From Buddleja alternifolia (lineage: Eukaryota > Streptophyta > Magnoliopsida > Lamiales > Scrophulariaceae): a stretch of 64,000 nucleotides of DNA. Location of the stretch: NCBI GenBank assembly GCA_019426215.1, contig CM033399.1, positions 36,465,022 to 36,529,021 of the forward strand, in the 5' to 3' direction. The notes under the pieces were generated by a model that had not been told where the DNA came from, did no database searches, and worked only from the letters and a program-made list of their open reading frames with translations. Made by a program: the position numbers and the translations under genes. Below are positions 60,518-64,000 of the stretch, piece by piece; within the stretch, counting starts at the first letter, position 1, and each line of letters starts with the position of its first letter.

Positions 60518-61051
60518 GGAAAAATCGCGTTTTTAGTCCCGTAACTTTGCCCCATTTCACTTTTGGTTCCATTAGTTACGAGATTTTCACTTTACACCCC
60601 ATATCTTTCAAAAAATTCTCACTTTTGGTCCCAAATCCCTAATTCCGTCTATTTTTAACGGGAAATGGCATGTGAGTGACCCGTGCGCCGTTAGCCAACT
60701 GGGTTTGGGGGGAAATTGTTCACTTTGATTGTTTGGGAGGCAAAATTGGTGGTAAAATTGAGAAAAAGGAAGGGGAAATCAAATTTTGGGGCAAAATTAG
60801 ATAGGTTTTTCTCAATTTTGGCGCCAATTTTGCCTCCCAAACAGTCAAAGTTTCCCCCCCCAAACCCAGCTGGATAACGGTGCACGGGCCACTCACGTGA
60901 CATTTCACGTTAAAAATAGACGGAATCAGGGGTTTGGTACCAAAAGTGAGATTTTTTTGAAAGATATGAGACGTAAAGTGAGAATCCCGTAACTAATGGG
61001 ACCAAAAGTGAAATGGGGCAAAGTTACAGGACTAAAAATCCAATTTTCCCC
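60518..61051. mobile_element. MULE-type foldback MITE, 534 bp
   Basis: Almost wholly palindromic. The ends GGAAAAATCGCGTTTTTAGT and (reverse complement) GGGGAAAATTGGATTTTTAG continue into TTTGCCCCATTTCACTTTTGG. A perfect 9-bp TSD GTGACTAGC flanks it (60509-60517 and 61052-61060). Confidence 0.93.
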
Positions 61052-61450
61052 GTGACTAGCATATTGATACCTTCATAAGGCTTTGGGCATGCTGGATCAT
61101 CTATAGATGAATTATGTGGTCCGGAAATAGCTTATTCTTTCGGTGAGTGCCACTTAAAATTATATAAGTATTTGCAAAATTGGAGGAATATATATGTACC
61201 ACATGCGTGTTTTATATAAGTATTAAAGATTGTGATTTTCTATGACGAACTTGAGTAAAATATATATTGGAAATGTCTAGTATTTCGTGTTCAGAAAAGA
61301 TATGATATTCATGTATGTATGTGGAAAATGTGATTTTATGGTTTAAAATGCATGTGAGCGAGATGGTTATCTGGTCTTGCTGATTATTCTATTGGTGAGT
61401 GAAAACTGTTAAGCTGATGGTTCCTAAAAAGGGTATGTCTTGATTCTGGA

Positions 61451-61640
61451 TGTTGGGCTGGACAGTTCGCGGGGTCCGCTGTGTAGCATTGAGCTGCCAG
61501 TAGATAGACTTCATCATCAAGTGCCAAGTTTGATTGATTGTTCTACTATTGGTTCTTGGGCCGTGGGCTGGATGGTTCGTAGGGTCCGCTGGTAGCATCA
61601 GGCTGCCAGTAGATTGACTTCGTTGTTCAGTGCCAATCTT
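61451..61640. repeat. Tandem repeat inside the solo LTR, about 110-bp period
   Basis: GGGCTGGA...GTTCG..GGGTCCGCT...AGCATY.GGCTGCCAGTAGAT occurs at 61455 and 61565 with moderate divergence. Confidence 0.85.
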
Positions 61641-61641
61641 G

Positions 61642-63323
61642 GGTGTCTTTTCATGGCCGGGATGGAAGTTTCTACGGTTGTGATTGGCGCCGCCATGTAC
61701 CTAGGCATGGCTAGTTCATTATTCGGTGGGGTCGCTCCCCGCAAATAGAGGATAAGGTAGTACAAATTCAAATGGAAGTGACAAGATGGTTAATCTGATT
61801 TGATAATTGCCTGATATGACACCCACATGCCACAATTGACTTAATTATATGATACGGCTCTCGTCTGATTCGATCTTTACAGGCTTCAATTTGTCACCCC
61901 TGCTTAGGTCCTCAAAGTCATATTGCTGAATTTTCCTTTTCAAGCTTGATTATTTAGTTTCTTGCAAGCAAAAATATAAATTTTCATTTATAGTAATTCA
62001 TGTTTTTTTTGGTATTAATAATTCATTTCATTTGCACACAATACATAGCTGGTCTCACTAAGTTTTTGCTTATTTACTTTCTATTTTTCTGTCCTCCAGA
62101 TATGAGTCTTGTTTAGAGATTGATCGAGATTAGATTCAGCAAGATGGAATGTACTTGGAAAGGGTAAGGGAATCATGCATTAGACAAAAATTAGTGGATC
62201 TTTTGGAAAAATCATCAATTTTATGGGATGAACAATAAGTTGAGTTTAAAATGAGGTGAGTTGCGGAATTAAGTTTTTTGTACTACTTGTTTGGTCACGC
62301 TATGGGTGTAGCCCACAAAGCGTCCATTCTCGGGGCGTGACAAAAAAACTTAAAGTAAGTTCCAAAAAAGTGCTATCCTTAAGGACCTCAACCATCAGTT
62401 CATCACATAGGAGCTCTTAAGAACGAAGAAGATGGTGAACTTGGAATGAACATAGCTGCAACAAATCATAACAAAGAATAACAAATTGGAGAGTTAAAAA
62501 TATAAACTGAACATATAAGATAGACAATGATCAAAATAAAAAGCATGAAGAAAAGGCAAATTAAATTAAAATTTTGGTAAAAACAAATTACACCCTCAAA
62601 CAAAAAGTAAAAAAAAAAATCAAATCATAAAGTAGGAGATGGAATTAAGAAAAGAAAAACACAAAATGGTAACTACAAGAGCGTGTTCGCTCTTGATCGG
62701 CTAGTGGGCAACTAAGAGGATAGCCCACAATTCATAGAACAAAAAGAGCTTTGGACTATAAGGTAGTCAAGGAAGATAGGAAGAAAAATAAAGATTCCTC
62801 ACCTCTATTCTTTACCGTGGTTAAATATGGAAAAAGTACATTTACCAATATTTGACTCTGGAAATGATTCTGAATTCGAATTTAAAATTCATATTTATTG
62901 GCTTTGATCAAGGAGTAACAAATTGTGTATTAATTAAGTTTTAACCAATGAAATTTCTTATAGCTAATTAAAAAATTTAAAATTCTAGAAAATTAGAATT
63001 TTGTTTAATTGAGTCAAAATTGATCAAACACACCTTTCAAATATATAATAGTATAGATAGATTTATAAAAGATAGCTCATTCAAACAACGTGCAAAAGTC
63101 TTTCACTTTTCCTGATGGAACCTGATATCAAATGTCATGCGTTTCCTTCTCTTATGAACAAGCCATGTTTTAATTTTATCATTATTCTGTCTACATAGTA
63201 ATATCATCCTTCCAAAAATAGCAATTCGATGTCAGACCGCTTCTGAAAATTCTCTAACTAAATCTTTATTTGTTAGTTTTATGATAAAAAAACGCTTACA
63301 GATTTATGACATTTCCATATAAT
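61642..63323. repeat. Segmental duplication, right copy (partner 3195-4926)
   Basis: Same order and orientation as the left copy: LTR tail, A run, AAGTGCTATCCTTAAGGACC, CTTTGATCAAGGAGTAAC, then CATTTCCATATAAT at the end. Loss of sequence occurs near 63195 (the left copy has GGCGCCGCCAGAGG there). Beyond 63323 the copies diverge: a MITE starts at 63391 here, and the P450 gene lies 300 bp on in the left copy. Confidence 0.9.
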
Positions 63324-63390
63324 AAGAATTGCTCGTGTTGATAAGCAGAAAATAATTAAACAAAATACATGTACAATTAGTGAAAATGTC

Positions 63391-64000
63391 ATTTTTGGTA
63401 CCATAGGATACGCTGAGTTCAATTTTGATACCACGCTTTTAAAAAATAACATTTTTGATACCAAATCAAGTTTTTTGTCTAAATTTTGGTACTGTCGTTA
63501 GTTGACTAACGGTCAACACTAAAAAATCCATTAGTTTTTTAATTTGGGGGGAAAAAACAAATTTGGGGCAAAAATGGAGGGGGAAAACCGATTTAATTGC
63601 AGGGAAATTGATTTTGGGGGTGTTTTTAAAGCAATTTTTGTGGGTTTTTGCTCATTGGAGCTCTTCTTCTTCTTCTTCAACTTTCTCTAATTTCTTCTTC
63701 CAAATGGCTTCTTCTACTACTAGCTCTACTCGAGAAAGAAGAAGAGCTTAAATGAGCAAAAACCCACAAAAATTGCTTTAAAAACACTCTCAAAATAGAT
63801 TTCCCTCCAATTAAATCGATTTTTTTCCTCCAATTTCGCCCCAAATTCTGTTTTGCCCCTCAAATTAGAAAACTAACGGATTTGTTAGTGTTGACCGTTA
63901 GCCAACTAACGGCAACACCAAAATTGAGATAAAAAACTTGATTTGGTACCAAAAGCGTGGTACCAATATTGGATTCGGCGTGTCCTATAGTACCAAAAAT
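63391..64000. mobile_element. Foldback MITE reaching the window edge
   Basis: The left end ATTTTTGGTACCATAGGATA is matched by the reverse complement of the right end (ATTTTTGGTACTATAGGACA). The arms pair through GTTAGTTGACTAACGGTCAA and down to a loop with CTTCTTCTT. The right tip is at or just past base 64000, so the TSD cannot be checked. The 62-codon frame inside spans the palindrome and is not a gene. Confidence 0.85.

Larger units (their letters stand above)
59384..62342. mobile_element. Large solo LTR (Ty3/Gypsy-like) with nested insertions
   Basis: The ends TGTGACGCCCG and CGGGGCGTGACA are the inverted termini usual for plant Gypsy LTRs. AAAAA flanks both sides (59379-59383 and 62343-62347), a low-complexity 5-bp TSD. 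No internal domain or second LTR is present, so it is a solo LTR. Its 2959 bp include a LINE scrap and a 534-bp MITE; without them it is about 2.27 kb. Its last 0.7 kb also occurs at 3195-3894. Confidence 0.65.

Noticed and set aside
63563..63751. 62-codon frame near the right edge
   Set aside because: It lies in the loop and arm of a foldback MITE; the serine run comes from a CTT/TCT repeat.

Overview
This is eukaryotic nuclear DNA from a flowering plant. It is AT-rich, has one intron-bearing cytochrome P450 gene, and consists mostly of nested plant-type transposable elements: Copia and other LTR retrotransposons, L1-type LINEs, tRNA-derived SINEs, MULE, PIF and CACTA-like DNA elements, and foldback MITEs. 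The P450 belongs to the CYP76 family and resembles the CYP76 monoterpene and diterpene oxidases best known from Lamiales. A eudicot of the asterid/Lamiales type is therefore likely, but that is an inference.

Layout. 1-3194: degraded Copia element on the minus strand, running off the left edge. 3195-4926: segment duplicated at 61642-63323. 5228-7163: CYP76 gene with two exons and intact motifs. 7343-11954: MITEs, a PIF/Harbinger-like element with a foldback element nested in it, and a LINE fragment. 12090-14135: direct repeats, a SINE and a small tandem duplication. 14238-18972: young, complete Copia element on the minus strand with a 5-bp target-site duplication (TSD). 19216-23300: a SINE and inverted or tandem repeat elements. 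23300-25230: gene-like but unrecognised sequence. 25230-30475: a repeat followed by a minus-strand LINE that carries its own retroposed insert. 31559-40624: MULE-like element with long terminal inverted repeats (TIRs) and a 9-bp TSD, into which an old Copia element was inserted; that element holds further nested pieces. 41277-42468: Pack-MULE-like element carrying a piece of a small heat-shock-protein gene. 42684-58881: the most striking object, a tandem LTR-retrotransposon array of five 1251-bp LTRs and four approximately 2486-bp internal domains, flanked as one unit by the TSD CTATG. 59384-62342: solo LTR with a LINE piece and a MITE nested in it. 63391-64000: a foldback MITE cut by the window edge.

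The only gene that looks functional is the P450. The long duplication of its upstream region 58 kb away, in the same orientation, suggests a tandemly duplicated CYP76 locus whose second gene would start just beyond the right edge. Everything between the two copies is mainly transposon expansion. Within the five-LTR array, LTRs 2-4 and internal domains 2-4 look identical, while LTR1, internal domain 1 and LTR5 carry private differences. This is what repeated unequal recombination inside one inserted element would produce.

Coordinates and motifs were read by eye. No database search or alignment program was run.
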